The translations under genes were made by a program, and so were the position numbers. Below the pieces are notes generated by a model. That model saw nothing but the letters and a program-made list of their open reading frames with translations. It did no database searches and had not been told where the DNA came from. A DNA stretch of 64,000 nt from Salinimicrobium sp963709775 (GTDB lineage Bacteria > Bacteroidota > Bacteroidia > Flavobacteriales > Flavobacteriaceae). Positions within the stretch are counted from its first letter, which is position 1. Each line of letters begins with the position of its first letter. Below, piece after piece: positions 53,776-63,987 of the stretch. The stretch covers positions 1 through 64,000 of the forward strand of contig CAVPXS010000014.1 of assembly GCA_963709775.1 (NCBI GenBank), given 5' to 3'.

Positions 53776-53821
53776 TATTTTTATTGCTTTTAAAAGGTAT
53801 AGAAAAGGTAAGGTTCACGAA

Positions 53822-54170
53822 TTGATTAAAAACTATTCCGAAGAGGATATTATTAAATCTAATGTTTCAGTCTCAGAATATCTTGTTCAAAATGGGAAAA
53901 GAGAGTATTCTTCTGATCTACTGGATAAGGAGCTAATGCGGATAGATTTAGAAATTGGTATTGAACAATTCGGATTTAAATATTTTGGATCAACAGCTTC
54001 GGCATGATGTATTCGATTACTTAAGCATCATCAATAGAAGTGAGATTGGAGTGTTCTTCACAAAAAGTATATTCATCGACATAGATTTATATTTCATTGT
54101 TAAGTGGTTACAAACGCACGAATTTTCTTTCATTGTTTTAAGAAAATTTTTAGTTTTACCGTTCTTATCC
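53822..54170 (+). pseudogene. Decayed reading frames, unknown
   Basis: A TTG-started frame of 61 residues (IKNYSEEDIIKSNVSVSEYL) is followed by an overlapping frame (LRHDVFDYLSIINRSEIGVF) to 54173. Together they look like one small dead gene in the accessory stretch behind tRNA-Leu. No family recognised. Confidence 0.25.
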
Positions 54171-54284
54171 TGAATCTGTCTCCCTGCTTCAAGAATTAAG
54201 ATAAGGAAACAAGTATTCCGGGCGAAAAATCATTGTCCGGCCTTAGATGAAGCACAATTCTTAATTAACTTATTACCAATCTTT

Positions 54285-56427
54285 ATGAAAAACTTTTCCT
54301 CCGTAATTCTTATTATATTCTCCTGTCTAATATTTACTGGCTGTTCAAAAGATGAGACTTCAATAACGCAACATACTTTATCTGTCGAGGTTACACCTAT
54401 GGAGGGAGGAAGTGTATCCGCTTCATCCGGAAAATTCGAGAATGGAGAAACGGTGATACTTTTAGCAACACCTTCAGGAGATTATGTCTTTAAAAATTGG
54501 TCCGGTGGCGCTTCGGGTACCAATAATCCCACAACAACTGTAATGAATTCCGATAGGATTATAACCGCAGTATTTGAAAAAAGGGATTACTCTTTAGTGG
54601 TTGAAGTAGAAGGGGAAGGAGCAGTTAAGGAAGAATCGGTCACAAGTACCGGAGACAGCAAGTATCCTTCGGGAAGTTTTGTTAGATTGACCGCTGTTCC
54701 TGTAGATGGTTGGGAGTTTATTGAATGGAGTGGTGATTTTTTAGGAGTTGATAATCCCGTTACTGTTTCCATAGACAAACCGAAAAACATAAGGGCAAAA
54801 TTTCAACCTGTCTTATACAGTCAAATTGTGGGGAAATGGGATGAGACCAATTCATTAGAATCAATCAATGGTGATTGTTTAGTGTATTCTTTGGTTTTTA
54901 ATTCAGAAGGAACCTTCACCATCAGTCTTAGTTCAGGTGAAATTGAAGGAACTTACCATTTCGACAGCGCTAATTCACTCGTTCTTGATCGATCTGGGAA
55001 AAGTTGAGAATCTCCACTTAGAAAATAATGTACTGAGTTATAGTTTATATCTGGACAATCTATGTTCCTCTAATGGTAATGCAACAGATGATGAATCCTA
55101 TACTGAAGGAGAATGTCTTTCATTCTTAAATTGTAATAATGGCAATGTCTGGTCACAAGATGAACATTTTGTACGTCTTACTAATAACCTGGAAAATGTC
55201 TGGATAGAAAAATATTCATTTGATCATGATAAGAAATGTTTGAATACATCAATGACAAACACGACTAGTGAATACAAAGTAGTTTTACTTGAAAATAATA
55301 ATGAGCAAATGACCTATATTCTGGATAACACACCAAATGGTGATGTCCTGGTGACCTTGTCCATAACGGCAGATAATCAGCTGTCGGTAAAATATGACTA
55401 TAAGGATGATGACATGGATGATACGGACTTTTATTCATTAGTTACCGATGATAACTTAAATGATTATTTAAGTGCTTATAATGAATGTCCAAAGGAAACC
55501 TTTGTTCCAGATAATAATTTTGAGCAGGCTTTAATTGATTTAGGATATGATGATGTGCTGGATGATTATGTGTTGACAGGTAACATTGATGTAGTTGAGT
55601 CCCTAGTGATCATAGATAAAGGAATAACCGATTTAACGGGGATTCAGGACTTTGCTTCATTGGTGTATTTAAAAACATCAGATGGAGCTCTTGATTATAA
55701 ACTTAATGAAAATGCAAACCAGATAACTTCTATAGATGTTTCCCATAATACAAAGCTGGAATATTTGGATTTGGGAGAAAACAAGCTAAAATCCCTGGAC
55801 ATTTCCAAAAACACAAACCTATTACATTTGGAGATTCAGTTCAATCAAATATCTGCCTTAGACCTTTCTTCTAATCCCAACTTACAATTACTAAGTGCCG
55901 GATTCAATCAACTAAAAACCATTGATATTTCAAATAATCAACGTTTGATCAATTTTCAGGTCTTTAATAATCAATTAACCAAGGTTGATTTATCAAATAA
56001 TCCCGAACTAAAATTTGTTTATGTTCACAATATCCCCCAAAGTTTTTACAGTTATCCTTACGCGAACAGATTAACTTCCCTTGATGTATCCAATAACCCT
56101 AATATTAAGGAATTGTGGTTTAGATACAACAATATAGCAACAGTAGATGTGAGTCAAAATAAAGCTTTGAAACATTTGATTGCAGATAATAATCAATTAA
56201 TAAATTTGGATCTTAGCAACAATGGAAATTTAGCTTCCGTTTATGTAAATGATAATCTTCTCTCCAGATTAGATGTAAGTGGCAATGCCGCTTTAACTTT
56301 GATGAATGCTCGCAATAATCCACACCTTTCTTGTATTCAAATTGATGAACCACAAATGACATTATTTAGTGGTTGGGCAAAAGATGGTAGTACGGTCTAT
56401 TCATATGATTGTTCGAGTCTATGGTAA
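54285..56427 (+). pseudogene. InlB-repeat/leucine-rich-repeat lipoprotein, one frameshift
   Basis: The first frame (54285-55007) has a lipoprotein signal (SVILIIFSCLIFTGC) and two Listeria-Bacteroides-type repeats (TPMEGGSVSASSGKFENGET with FKNWSGGASGTNNP; VEGEGAVKEESV with WEFIEWSGDFLGVDNP), then a lipocalin-like start (IVGKWDETNSLESINGDCLV). Near 54993 the reading must shift by one base (DLGKVENLHLENNVLSYSLY) and continues to 56427 with about ten leucine-rich repeats (LEYLDLGENKLKSLDISKNT; LDLSSNPNLQLLS; LDVSGNAALTLMNARNN). The intact surface lipoprotein would be about 710 residues, with a binding or adhesive role. Bacteroidota use such genes in variable surface sets. Confidence 0.75.
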
Positions 56428-56498
56428 TAATATTTTTAAAGCAACTCACCTGCAATTGCCAGAACAAAAAATAAGAAAAACGTTTTACAACAAAACAA

Positions 56499-56894
56499 AT
56501 GAAAAAGGTCCAAATTTTAATCATAGTCGCTATTCTTTCTCTTATTTCCTGCAGTACGGAGGATACTAATTCAACAGGTGAAAACCCAACAGGAGAAACG
56601 CCCACAGGGGAGAATCCGGCTGGAGAAAATCCAGAAGCAGCAGACTGCAATATTTCAGCTGTGACTTATGGCTTCTATTCTGGTAGTAAAGTTTACACCA
56701 CAACTTATACCGGAGAAAATTTAACTGAACTGACCTCCGACGAGGACCGAGTTGTTCTTACCTATGATTCACAAAATAATTTGACAAAAAAAGAAGTTTA
56801 CCAATTGGGAAACTCTCAGGTTCAATTTAAATCTCAATTCGCTAGCAATTCAATAGGTTTTGAAAACTTGAAAGTTTATCTATTCCAGCCGTAA
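56499..56894 (+). CDS. Lipoprotein with GENPTGE repeats, probably truncated
   Basis: 131 residues: a lipoprotein signal (VQILIIVAILSLISC), then four copies of a 5-residue repeat (TGENP/TGETP/TGENP/AGENP) forming a flexible spacer, followed by the start of a beta-rich domain (YDSQNNLTKKEVYQLGNSQV) like those of RHS/YD-type or DUF4595 proteins. It ends soon after, before the domain could be complete, so the gene is probably cut short. Confidence 0.55.
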   Translation: MKKVQILIIVAILSLISCSTEDTNSTGENPTGETPTGENPAGENPEAADCNISAVTYGFYSGSKVYTTTYTGENLTELTSDEDRVVLTYDSQNNLTKKEVYQLGNSQVQFKSQFASNSIGFENLKVYLFQP

Positions 56895-56934
56895 CCATTG
56901 CAGAACTCTAGAAATGACCATTATCTTCATTCCA

Positions 56935-57553
56935 CTAGAGTTTGGTCGCTATTAAATCGACCTCGTATGGAAAGGCAAAATTGGATAGCTTAGTATCATT
57001 CATCCATGTTGATGGATCTTCTTTTTTTAGGACAACCGGCATTCTTTTTTTATTGTTATGAATGCGCTCATCTATTCATTTGCTGCAGTAGTTAGAATGG
57101 AGTAGGAGTTTATAAGCTCATTAGTAGTGGGATTTTTCCAGGAAGAGTAGATTCCGGCAAAGGCAAATATTTCCTGATCCTGAACTTCTAGGAGATATTT
57201 TTTGTTTGGTCTTCCCTTTAGGATCCAGCCATTGCAATTCATAATATCCATCTGCAATGATCGGGCAACGATTATGCACGGAATTTTTATAAGCAGGCTT
57301 TTCTTCAACAGTTTGAATATTCGCATTCAAAGTCATTTTTTGAATATCATTATCTATTGCCCAGAAGGGTATAAGTCCCCAATTAAACATTTGTATTTCA
57401 CCTGAATTTTCATCTGTAATAACCGGAGTGGGGGAGAAAGGAAAAACCGTTTATTTCTTCATTTGGATTATATGCATCGGGATCAATAAAGGTGACGCTA
57501 AAAGATTTTTCTATATCCTGTAGACGAGAATTAAGTTTTGCTCGGTAGCACAT
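56935..57553 (-). pseudogene. SOS response-associated peptidase (SRAP/YedK-like), several frameshifts
   Basis: Starts at 57553 with MCYRAKLNSRLQDIEKSFSV; the second residue Cys is the catalytic nucleophile of the SRAP family. The reading shifts near 57435 (C-run), continues as MFNWGLIPFWA, TVEEKPAYKN and ADGYYELQWLDPKGK, shifts again near 57200 to FAFAGIYSSWKNP and SILTTAANE, and once more near 57075 to NNKKRMPVVLKKED. Three or more indels make it a pseudogene. Intact homologues crosslink to abasic sites in single-stranded DNA. Confidence 0.8.
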
Positions 57554-57633
57554 TACATTGAGTTTATTCTAAGATATGCAATGAGCTAGTATGATTAATA
57601 AAAAACTGTAATATTTTCATTCAGAGATAATAG

Positions 57634-57658
57634 TTAATAGCCGTTTCAACGGCTATTA
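57634..57658 (+). repeat. Perfect hairpin next to the 22-bp tandem repeat
   Basis: TAATAGCCGT-TTCA-ACGGCTATTA. It contains the same AACGG/CCGTT words as the tandem repeat that follows. Confidence 0.7.
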
Positions 57659-57660
57659 AA

Positions 57661-57856
57661 GGCACCGTTGGTTGATTTCAACGGCACCGTTGGTTGATTT
57701 CAACGGCACCGTTGGTTGATTTCAACGGCACCGTTGGTTGATTTCAACGGCACGTTGGTTGATTTCAACGGCACCGTTGGTTGATTTCAACGGCACCGTT
57801 GGTTGATTTCAACGGCACCGTTGGTTGATTTCAACGGCACTGTTGGTTGATTTCAC
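57661..57856 (+). repeat. 22-bp tandem repeat, nine units
   Basis: The unit is GGCACCGTTGGTTGATTTCAAC. Units 1-4 and 6-8 are identical; unit 5 lacks one base and unit 9 has GGCACTGTTGG and a changed end. Across unit borders CAACGG-CA-CCGTTG forms a hairpin each time. There are no spacers, so it is not a CRISPR. The last unit contains the stop codon of the HTH gene on the other strand. Confidence 0.9.
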
Positions 57857-58131
57857 TTTCGTATGTTTTTTAATATCCTCTTGAGATAGTTTCTTCGGTT
57901 TAACCAGCTATCGATGTCTCTTTTTAGGAAGTCCAATTTTCCTTTTTTGATATAGGGAATTTTGTTTTTCTGTACCAGTCTATAGATTGAGGTCTTCTGG
58001 GAATTAATATACTTCCCCAAAGTATCAATATCCATAAGTTCATCCTGGTCCGGCTTGTTTTGTTCAAGGCGAGTCATCTTCTCTTCAACCTTGTTAAGCT
58101 TTTCCCATATCATTTCAAATGGGTTCTCCAC
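57853..58131 (-). CDS. Excisionase-type helix-turn-helix protein
   Basis: 92 residues: a coiled-coil start (WEKLNKVEEKMTRLEQN) and an HTH_17/MerR-like winged helix (DTLGKYINSQKTSIYRLVQK; IPYIKKGKLDFLKRDIDSWL). This small type accompanies integrases of Bacteroidota conjugative and integrative elements as excisionase or regulator. With tRNA-Leu and the decayed genes to its left it marks a former mobile element. No integrase remains nearby. Confidence 0.82.
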   Translation of the reverse strand: MENPFEMIWEKLNKVEEKMTRLEQNKPDQDELMDIDTLGKYINSQKTSIYRLVQKNKIPYIKKGKLDFLKRDIDSWLNRRNYLKRILKNIRK

Positions 58132-58731
58132 TGCTGATATATTTTTGTTTTAGAGCAATTTAATAATAGTTCTTTTAGGATATGAGGCTGTTGCATATTC
58201 CAACGGTACGGTTGCTACCGGCTGCATACTATACTACCAACTGTACGGTTGCTATTCCGGTTGCATACTCCCGGCTCTCAAAAGTGGCGTGTCAGGAAGG
58301 GGACGCTTTCCGGTGTAACGGCATATCCAAATTGAAATAACTGGAGGAATTTATCGCTGAAAAAAGTCATTTTTGATAACTGTCTTTAAGTTTGATTGCC
58401 AAAATTTTACCGTCTAACCAGAAAGAGAAAAAAAAGGAGAAAAGTTATAGAAACGGTGAACCTGTTCAGGATGAAATATTTAAAAGAATACAGAGACCCT
58501 TCAGGATACAGAAATAAATAATTCATGTTTAGTAGGTAGGACAAATGTGGTTGTTATTTAGTTATGCAGTGGAGCAAATCTACAAGAGAAAAAGGATGGC
58601 ACATGTCTAAGCAGTAATTTCACCATTGGAGTTTTCCGCTCCTGCTCTTCCAGTTACCACTTATCATATTCTCGTGTTGTTGCCTGCTGAACTCCTGTAG
58701 TTTTAGCTTCTAAATTAAAACCACGATCATT
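58132..58731. other. Intergenic stretch with a worn GTACGGTTGC repeat
   Basis: GTACGGTTGCTA followed by a GCATACT block occurs twice (about 58205-58230 and 58240-58270). Otherwise no gene, RNA or terminator recognised. Confidence 0.45.
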
Positions 58732-58836
58732 ATGAAAATTCTAAAAATTAAAAAAAGAATCAAACCGGGATGGAGCATTTCATTTGTTGTAATTCTCTAT
58801 TTTCTATTTACCCGATACCTACACAATTTCCACTAG
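58732..58836 (+). CDS. Possible 34-residue membrane peptide
   Basis: ATG at 58732, basic N-terminus (KILKIKKRIKPGW), one short helix (ISFVVILYFLF). No clear ribosome-binding site. Could be chance. Confidence 0.3.
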   Translation: MKILKIKKRIKPGWSISFVVILYFLFTRYLHNFH

Positions 58837-59002
58837 TCTTTTAAGGATACACCTTAAGTGTTATATCTGGCTTCTGCCAGGTTCACTATTGTGTATAAGT
58901 AAACTTCTTCAATTATAAAGTCTACATAAAAAATTTTCAACTGTAACAAAATATCCTCTTAAGCCACTAATACTTTCATATCTAAATTCTTAAACCAAAA
59001 CT

Positions 59003-59878
59003 ATGCTTTCAATTCAAAATCTGAACAAAACCTATCCTAATGGAACACAGGCCTTAAATAGTGTAAACCTTGAAATTCAAAAGGGAATGTTTGGGCTTTT
59101 AGGCCCCAATGGGGCAGGTAAATCTACTTTGATGCGTACCATTGCAACCTTACAAATTGCCGATAGCGGCACAATTATGTTTGATGGGATCAATGTTTTT
59201 GACCAACCTGAAGAATTACGAAAGGTATTAGGGTACTTACCTCAGGATTTCGGGGTTTACCCGAAAGTATCTGCAGAAATGATGCTAAACCATATAGCCA
59301 AAATTAAAGGGATTCACAGTGCCAAAGATCGTAAAGCGTACGTGGCAGATCTTTTGAATAAAGTGAATCTGTACAACTTCAGGAAACGGAATTTAGGTGA
59401 TTACTCTGGCGGAATGCGTCAACGTTTTGGGATCGCTCAAGCCTTGATAGGAAATCCTAAATTAATTATTGTGGATGAACCTACGGCTGGCTTAGATCCT
59501 TTGGAACGTAACCGTTTTCATAATCTACTAAGTGAATTAGGCGAAGATGCAGTAGTTATTTTATCTACTCATATAGTAGATGATGTAGTGAATTTATGCA
59601 CTAATATGGCGGTTTTCAATCAGGGAGAGGTAGTTGTTCAGGGCCACCCGCAAGAGTTATCCGATTCCCTAAACGAGAGGGTATACCGGAAGCGAATTGG
59701 AAAGAATGAGATTGAAAAATATGAATCAGATTATAACGTGCTTTCATCCTATTTACGAAGTGGAAATATGAACGTTAATGTGTTTTCTGATATTCATCCC
59801 GGTGACGGTTTTGAAAGAGTAAATAATAATCTGGAAGATTTCTACTTCTATAGCATAAACCAACCTCAAACCGTATAA
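59003..59878 (+). CDS. ABC transporter ATP-binding protein
   Basis: 291 residues. Walker A LLGPNGAGKSTLMRT, Q-loop LPQDFG, signature YSGGMRQRFGIAQAL, Walker B LIIVDEPTAGLDP and the switch His STHIVDD are all present. A C-terminal ~70-residue extension (about 225-291) is not part of the usual domain. It pairs with the permease/peptidase gene 2 bp downstream to form a complete exporter. Confidence 0.95.
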   Translation: MLSIQNLNKTYPNGTQALNSVNLEIQKGMFGLLGPNGAGKSTLMRTIATLQIADSGTIMFDGINVFDQPEELRKVLGYLPQDFGVYPKVSAEMMLNHIAKIKGIHSAKDRKAYVADLLNKVNLYNFRKRNLGDYSGGMRQRFGIAQALIGNPKLIIVDEPTAGLDPLERNRFHNLLSELGEDAVVILSTHIVDDVVNLCTNMAVFNQGEVVVQGHPQELSDSLNERVYRKRIGKNEIEKYESDYNVLSSYLRSGNMNVNVFSDIHPGDGFERVNNNLEDFYFYSINQPQTV

Positions 59879-59880
59879 TT

Positions 59881-62800
59881 ATGAAGGAAATTTTCTCATT
59901 TGAATTAAAATACAGGCTAAGGCGCCCGGCTACCTACATTTACATTTTTATAATGTTTCTTATTCCTCTTTTATTGAGTGTTTTTGAGGATTCAAACACA
60001 GCTCAATATACCAATAGTCCAAACGCCATTGTAGGTATCTTAGGCGTGATGAGTATAATGAGTTTATTTTTTTATGCCGCTATAATGGGAGTACCAGTAT
60101 ATCGGGATGAGGAACATAAAACCGCACAGACTTATTTTACTTTTCCTGTTTCAGAAAAAAACTACATCTTGGGCCGATTTTTTGGCAGTTTTGCCATTGT
60201 AACGGTAATGAATATTGGAGCGGTTATAGGGGCGATGATTGGTTTTGGTATTGGTGCTTTGTTAAACCGGCCAGACTACGGAACCTATACTTCCTTTAAT
60301 TTAGTTTCTTATGTTTTACCTTTTCTATATCTCTTAACCATCAATTCTTTTTTCATAGGAAGCTTATTCTTTTGTTTGATGACCTTTTTCAAACGCATGT
60401 CGATATTATATTTGGGGGGCATAGTAATTTTTATCCTAACCATTGCGTCAGGCCAATTATTATCTGGTTTAGATACCGAATGGTTGAGTGTTTATGTAGA
60501 TCCATTTGGGGAGACAGCTCATGGATATATAACAAAGTATTGGACTGTTGATGAGTTAAATCACACCCAATTGTCACTTTCTGGCAAATTTGCATTAAAC
60601 AGGTTGTTGTGGCTGGGAGTTGCTTTACTGATTTTCTTTTTCACCTTATTTAAATTTTCATACAAGGGATTTTTAACTTCATCAAAAAAGAAATCGGCCA
60701 AAGAATCAGAAGTAGCTTATTCTCCCTCCACTTTTATTCCCGAAGTATTACAGCAGTTCAATTCTAAAGCCCGAAGAGAGAACCTTTTATCTTTAAGTAA
60801 AATTGAATTTTTATCTATTGTAAAAGAAACTGTTTTTGCGATTTTGATCGTTATTGGAATCATTGTGGCAGGTTTTATAACCTACCAGTCCAATCAGATT
60901 TATGGAACACCATCCTTACCGTTAACACGATATATGGTGGTACAAATTTCAGGTGGAATATCGTTATTTTCTGTTATCATTTTAATTATTTATGCAGGGG
61001 AAGCTGTGCATAGAACCAGAAAGAACAAAACCTTTGAATTTTACGATGCTTTACCGGTTAGCAATATCACATTATATCTTTCTAAAATTATCTCATTAAT
61101 TGGTGTTGCCCTTGTGCTAACCATACTCAACGTTGTAGTTGGTCTTATTTATCAAAGCTTTAATGGTTATTTCAATTTTGAAATAGGTATGTATTTGACC
61201 TATAACTTCATGACGATTTTTCCAAGCTACCTTATGACCGTCCTGTTGGCGTTTTTTATTCATGTTCTGGTAAACAACAAATTTTTAGGACATTTTATAG
61301 TCATTATAATTTATGTTGGTTTACCTATTCTTTTGGGCTTAGTATTTAAAACTTCCAATCCCTTATTGAATTTTGGGGGTACTCCTTATTCCTTTTTAAG
61401 TGATTTAAATGGCTTTGGACATTACTTATATGGACAATCCTGGCTGAATATCTATTGGATTTCGATAACCTGTATTTTTGCGACTATTGGTGTCCTTTTC
61501 TGGAATCGTGGTTTCATTTCTTCCCCCAAAGAACGAGTGCATCTGGCAAAGCAGCGGTTAAACGGAAAGACCTTGAGTCTAATGCTGTTTTTTGTATTCG
61601 CATTCGTTTCTGTAGGTGCTTACAGCTATTACAATTTAAAAGTTTTAAATCAACTGGAAGATGGTAATTACAGCGAAAACCTTAATGCTGAAGCCGAGAA
61701 AAAATATGAAAATTATATCGACAAACCCCATGTTCAGGTAGTTGATCTAAAGGCTTTTATAGATATTTTTCCTGAAGACCGGCGTATAACAGCCAAAGGA
61801 GAATTTGAGGTCATCAATAACTTTGATGCGCCTATTGATACGCTTTTGATGGAAGTAAAATTTCCCATAGCAGATACAAAGATTATGAAAGTGGTGTATA
61901 ACGGCACAGAACTTAAACCCTTTTTAGAAGATGATGAATACAGGATGTTTATTTACGAACTGCCAACAAGCCTGCAGCCGGGAGACACAGCATCATTAGT
62001 CATCGAAACAAGAGCCAGTACGCATGGATTCTCTGCAAGTTCAGAAACAGCAGTATTGACCAATGGAACCTTCTTTAGGCATACTATTTTTCCTTCTTTT
62101 CATTATGAACGTGCACTGGAGGAAAATGGCATACGGAAAAAATATGGTCTAAAGGAGCTTGATTACTTATTGCCCCCAAAAACAGATAGTACTGCCCTAA
62201 AGAAAAACCTCTTTAATGAAGATGCAGATTATCTTAATTTTGAAGCTATAGTAAGTACTTCAAAAGGACAAACGGCCATAGCTCCGGGAACCCTTACCAG
62301 GCAATGGGATGAAGATAACAGGAGCTTCTTTCATTATAAACTGGAAGACAAAACCGACTATTTTTTTAGTTTTGTTTCGGCTACTTATGACGTTGAAAAG
62401 GATACCTGGATAGCACCAAGCGGAAAGGAAGTAACCATAGAGGTTTACCATTCCCCAAAGCATAAAGAGAACCTGGAACATTTCATTAAAGGTGTTAAAG
62501 TTGCTTTAGAATACAACTCGCAAAACTTTCTTGAATATCCCTATTCTGTACTGCGGGTGATTGAATTCCCGGCTTATGACAATTTTGCCCAATCTTTTGC
62601 TACGTCAATTCCCTATTCCGAAAATTTTGGATTTGCAGCAGACTTTTCCAAATCAGACAGTTATAATTATGCTTTCAGGATTACTTCCCACGAGGTGGCA
62701 CATCAATGGTGGGGGCATATCATTACGCCGAGTAAAACCTCAGGTGCTAATATCATTTCTGAAACTTTGGCAGAATACGCTTCGTTAATGACAATGAAAC

Positions 62801-63486
62801 AGGAATATGGTGAAAACGGAATTAAGTCGTTCTTAAAAGTATCCCTGGACAAATATCTCAATGGGCGTAAGTTTAGTTTCAAACCTGAGCGCACACTAAT
62901 TGATGTTGAAGTAGGCCCGTATATCTGGTACGAAAAAGGTTCTATGATCATGTATGACCTACAGGATGTAATTGGGGAAGAAGTGGTGAATGAGGGACTC
63001 AAAAACTTCTTGGAAGAATTTAAATATAAGAAGAAAGGTTATTATCCAACTTCTGAAGATTTGTATAAAGCTATATATGCTGTAACGCCCGATTCTTTAA
63101 AATATAAAGTAGATGATGGATTCAAAGAAATCGTTTTGTATGAAAACAGGGTCATTAATGCCAAAACCAAACCTTTAGATAATGGTAAATGGGAAACCAC
63201 TTTTACTGTAAATGCTAAAAAATTCTATTATGATAATACAGGTAAGGAAGATCGTGTTGATGAAAAGAAAAACCTGGTAGATGTAGGGCTATTTAGCGAA
63301 GATATTGAAAATGCTGACGGGGTAACTATTAAAAACCCGTTGTATCTCAAGCTAAAATGGTTAGAACCCGGGGAAAATACCTTTACTATAATTACTGATA
63401 AAAAGCCGGTTAAAGCCGGGATCGATCCTTACAACAAATTAATTGACCGTAACTCCGATGATAATTTAAAAACCATTGAGGAGTAA
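59881..63486 (+). CDS. ABC permease fused to an M1 family aminopeptidase
   Basis: 1201 residues. The first ~590 contain about twelve transmembrane helices in two groups of six (ABC2-type permease). The C-terminal ~600 residues form a membrane-tethered M1 peptidase: zinc site HEVAHQWWGH with the third ligand Glu in ISETLAEYASL 18 residues on, and the conserved Tyr region WYEKGSMIMYDL. The transport substrate is unknown; the peptidase presumably trims peptides at the outer face of the inner membrane. The fusion with the ABC ATPase upstream is a known Bacteroidota arrangement. Confidence 0.95.
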   Translation: MKEIFSFELKYRLRRPATYIYIFIMFLIPLLLSVFEDSNTAQYTNSPNAIVGILGVMSIMSLFFYAAIMGVPVYRDEEHKTAQTYFTFPVSEKNYILGRFFGSFAIVTVMNIGAVIGAMIGFGIGALLNRPDYGTYTSFNLVSYVLPFLYLLTINSFFIGSLFFCLMTFFKRMSILYLGGIVIFILTIASGQLLSGLDTEWLSVYVDPFGETAHGYITKYWTVDELNHTQLSLSGKFALNRLLWLGVALLIFFFTLFKFSYKGFLTSSKKKSAKESEVAYSPSTFIPEVLQQFNSKARRENLLSLSKIEFLSIVKETVFAILIVIGIIVAGFITYQSNQIYGTPSLPLTRYMVVQISGGISLFSVIILIIYAGEAVHRTRKNKTFEFYDALPVSNITLYLSKIISLIGVALVLTILNVVVGLIYQSFNGYFNFEIGMYLTYNFMTIFPSYLMTVLLAFFIHVLVNNKFLGHFIVIIIYVGLPILLGLVFKTSNPLLNFGGTPYSFLSDLNGFGHYLYGQSWLNIYWISITCIFATIGVLFWNRGFISSPKERVHLAKQRLNGKTLSLMLFFVFAFVSVGAYSYYNLKVLNQLEDGNYSENLNAEAEKKYENYIDKPHVQVVDLKAFIDIFPEDRRITAKGEFEVINNFDAPIDTLLMEVKFPIADTKIMKVVYNGTELKPFLEDDEYRMFIYELPTSLQPGDTASLVIETRASTHGFSASSETAVLTNGTFFRHTIFPSFHYERALEENGIRKKYGLKELDYLLPPKTDSTALKKNLFNEDADYLNFEAIVSTSKGQTAIAPGTLTRQWDEDNRSFFHYKLEDKTDYFFSFVSATYDVEKDTWIAPSGKEVTIEVYHSPKHKENLEHFIKGVKVALEYNSQNFLEYPYSVLRVIEFPAYDNFAQSFATSIPYSENFGFAADFSKSDSYNYAFRITSHEVAHQWWGHIITPSKTSGANIISETLAEYASLMTMKQEYGENGIKSFLKVSLDKYLNGRKFSFKPERTLIDVEVGPYIWYEKGSMIMYDLQDVIGEEVVNEGLKNFLEEFKYKKKGYYPTSEDLYKAIYAVTPDSLKYKVDDGFKEIVLYENRVINAKTKPLDNGKWETTFTVNAKKFYYDNTGKEDRVDEKKNLVDVGLFSEDIENADGVTIKNPLYLKLKWLEPGENTFTIITDKKPVKAGIDPYNKLIDRNSDDNLKTIEE

Positions 63487-63506
63487 ACAACAATAAGAAG
63501 AAGTAG

Positions 63507-63541
63507 CAAAAGCGGGGATTATCCTCGCTTTTGCTTTTTTA
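63507..63541 (+). terminator. Rho-independent terminator after the ABC/M1 operon
   Basis: AAAAGCGGGGAT-TATCCTCGCTTTT (one G-T pair) followed by GCTTTTTT. Confidence 0.8.
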
Positions 63542-63699
63542 GGAATTATAGTAAAAACTTTTTAGGGGTAAACATAGGGGTCAATTAAAATCAAGATACA
63601 GGCATAACTTCCGATAGCCAGTATTTAAACCTGAAACTGTGTGAGTCATAAGATTAGGGATGTTGATATAAAAGATTTTAGAAAAAGAAAAAGGAATAA

Positions 63700-63987
63700 T
63701 TAAAATTGTTTATTCTCTTCTGAATTGAGCCTCATTACTTGAACACTTATGTTGTTTAAAAACGGTGATCTCATAGACCGGTATCTTCTTCTACTTTTAA
63801 ATTTTGCATAGTGGTAAGAAACAAAGAATTTTTCGGAGAAGAATTTTGAAGCAGTTCCATACCGGTTAAAAGTTCCATAGGTATTTAAAGCAACTGCGGA
63901 AGCGCGGTGATAAAAACAGACTTCTGCCGTCCAATTGGAGTGTAAGAATAGCCAGAATATTCTAGCCTTAGAACTCAGAATTATCAT
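63700..63987 (-). CDS. Possible 95-residue protein, unrecognised
   Basis: Open frame with a basic, aromatic composition (SKARIFWLFLHSNWTAEVCF; SKFFSEKFFVSYHYAKFKSR). No signal peptide or domain that I know. No neighbour supports it, and the window ends shortly after. It could be a repeat-derived or chance frame. Confidence 0.25.
   Translation of the reverse strand: MIILSSKARIFWLFLHSNWTAEVCFYHRASAVALNTYGTFNRYGTASKFFSEKFFVSYHYAKFKSRRRYRSMRSPFLNNISVQVMRLNSEENKQF

Noticed and set aside
57661..57856. The 22-bp tandem repeat as a CRISPR or integron site
   Set aside because: Units are directly adjacent without spacers, and the edges do not show the AAC/GTT barcode pattern.
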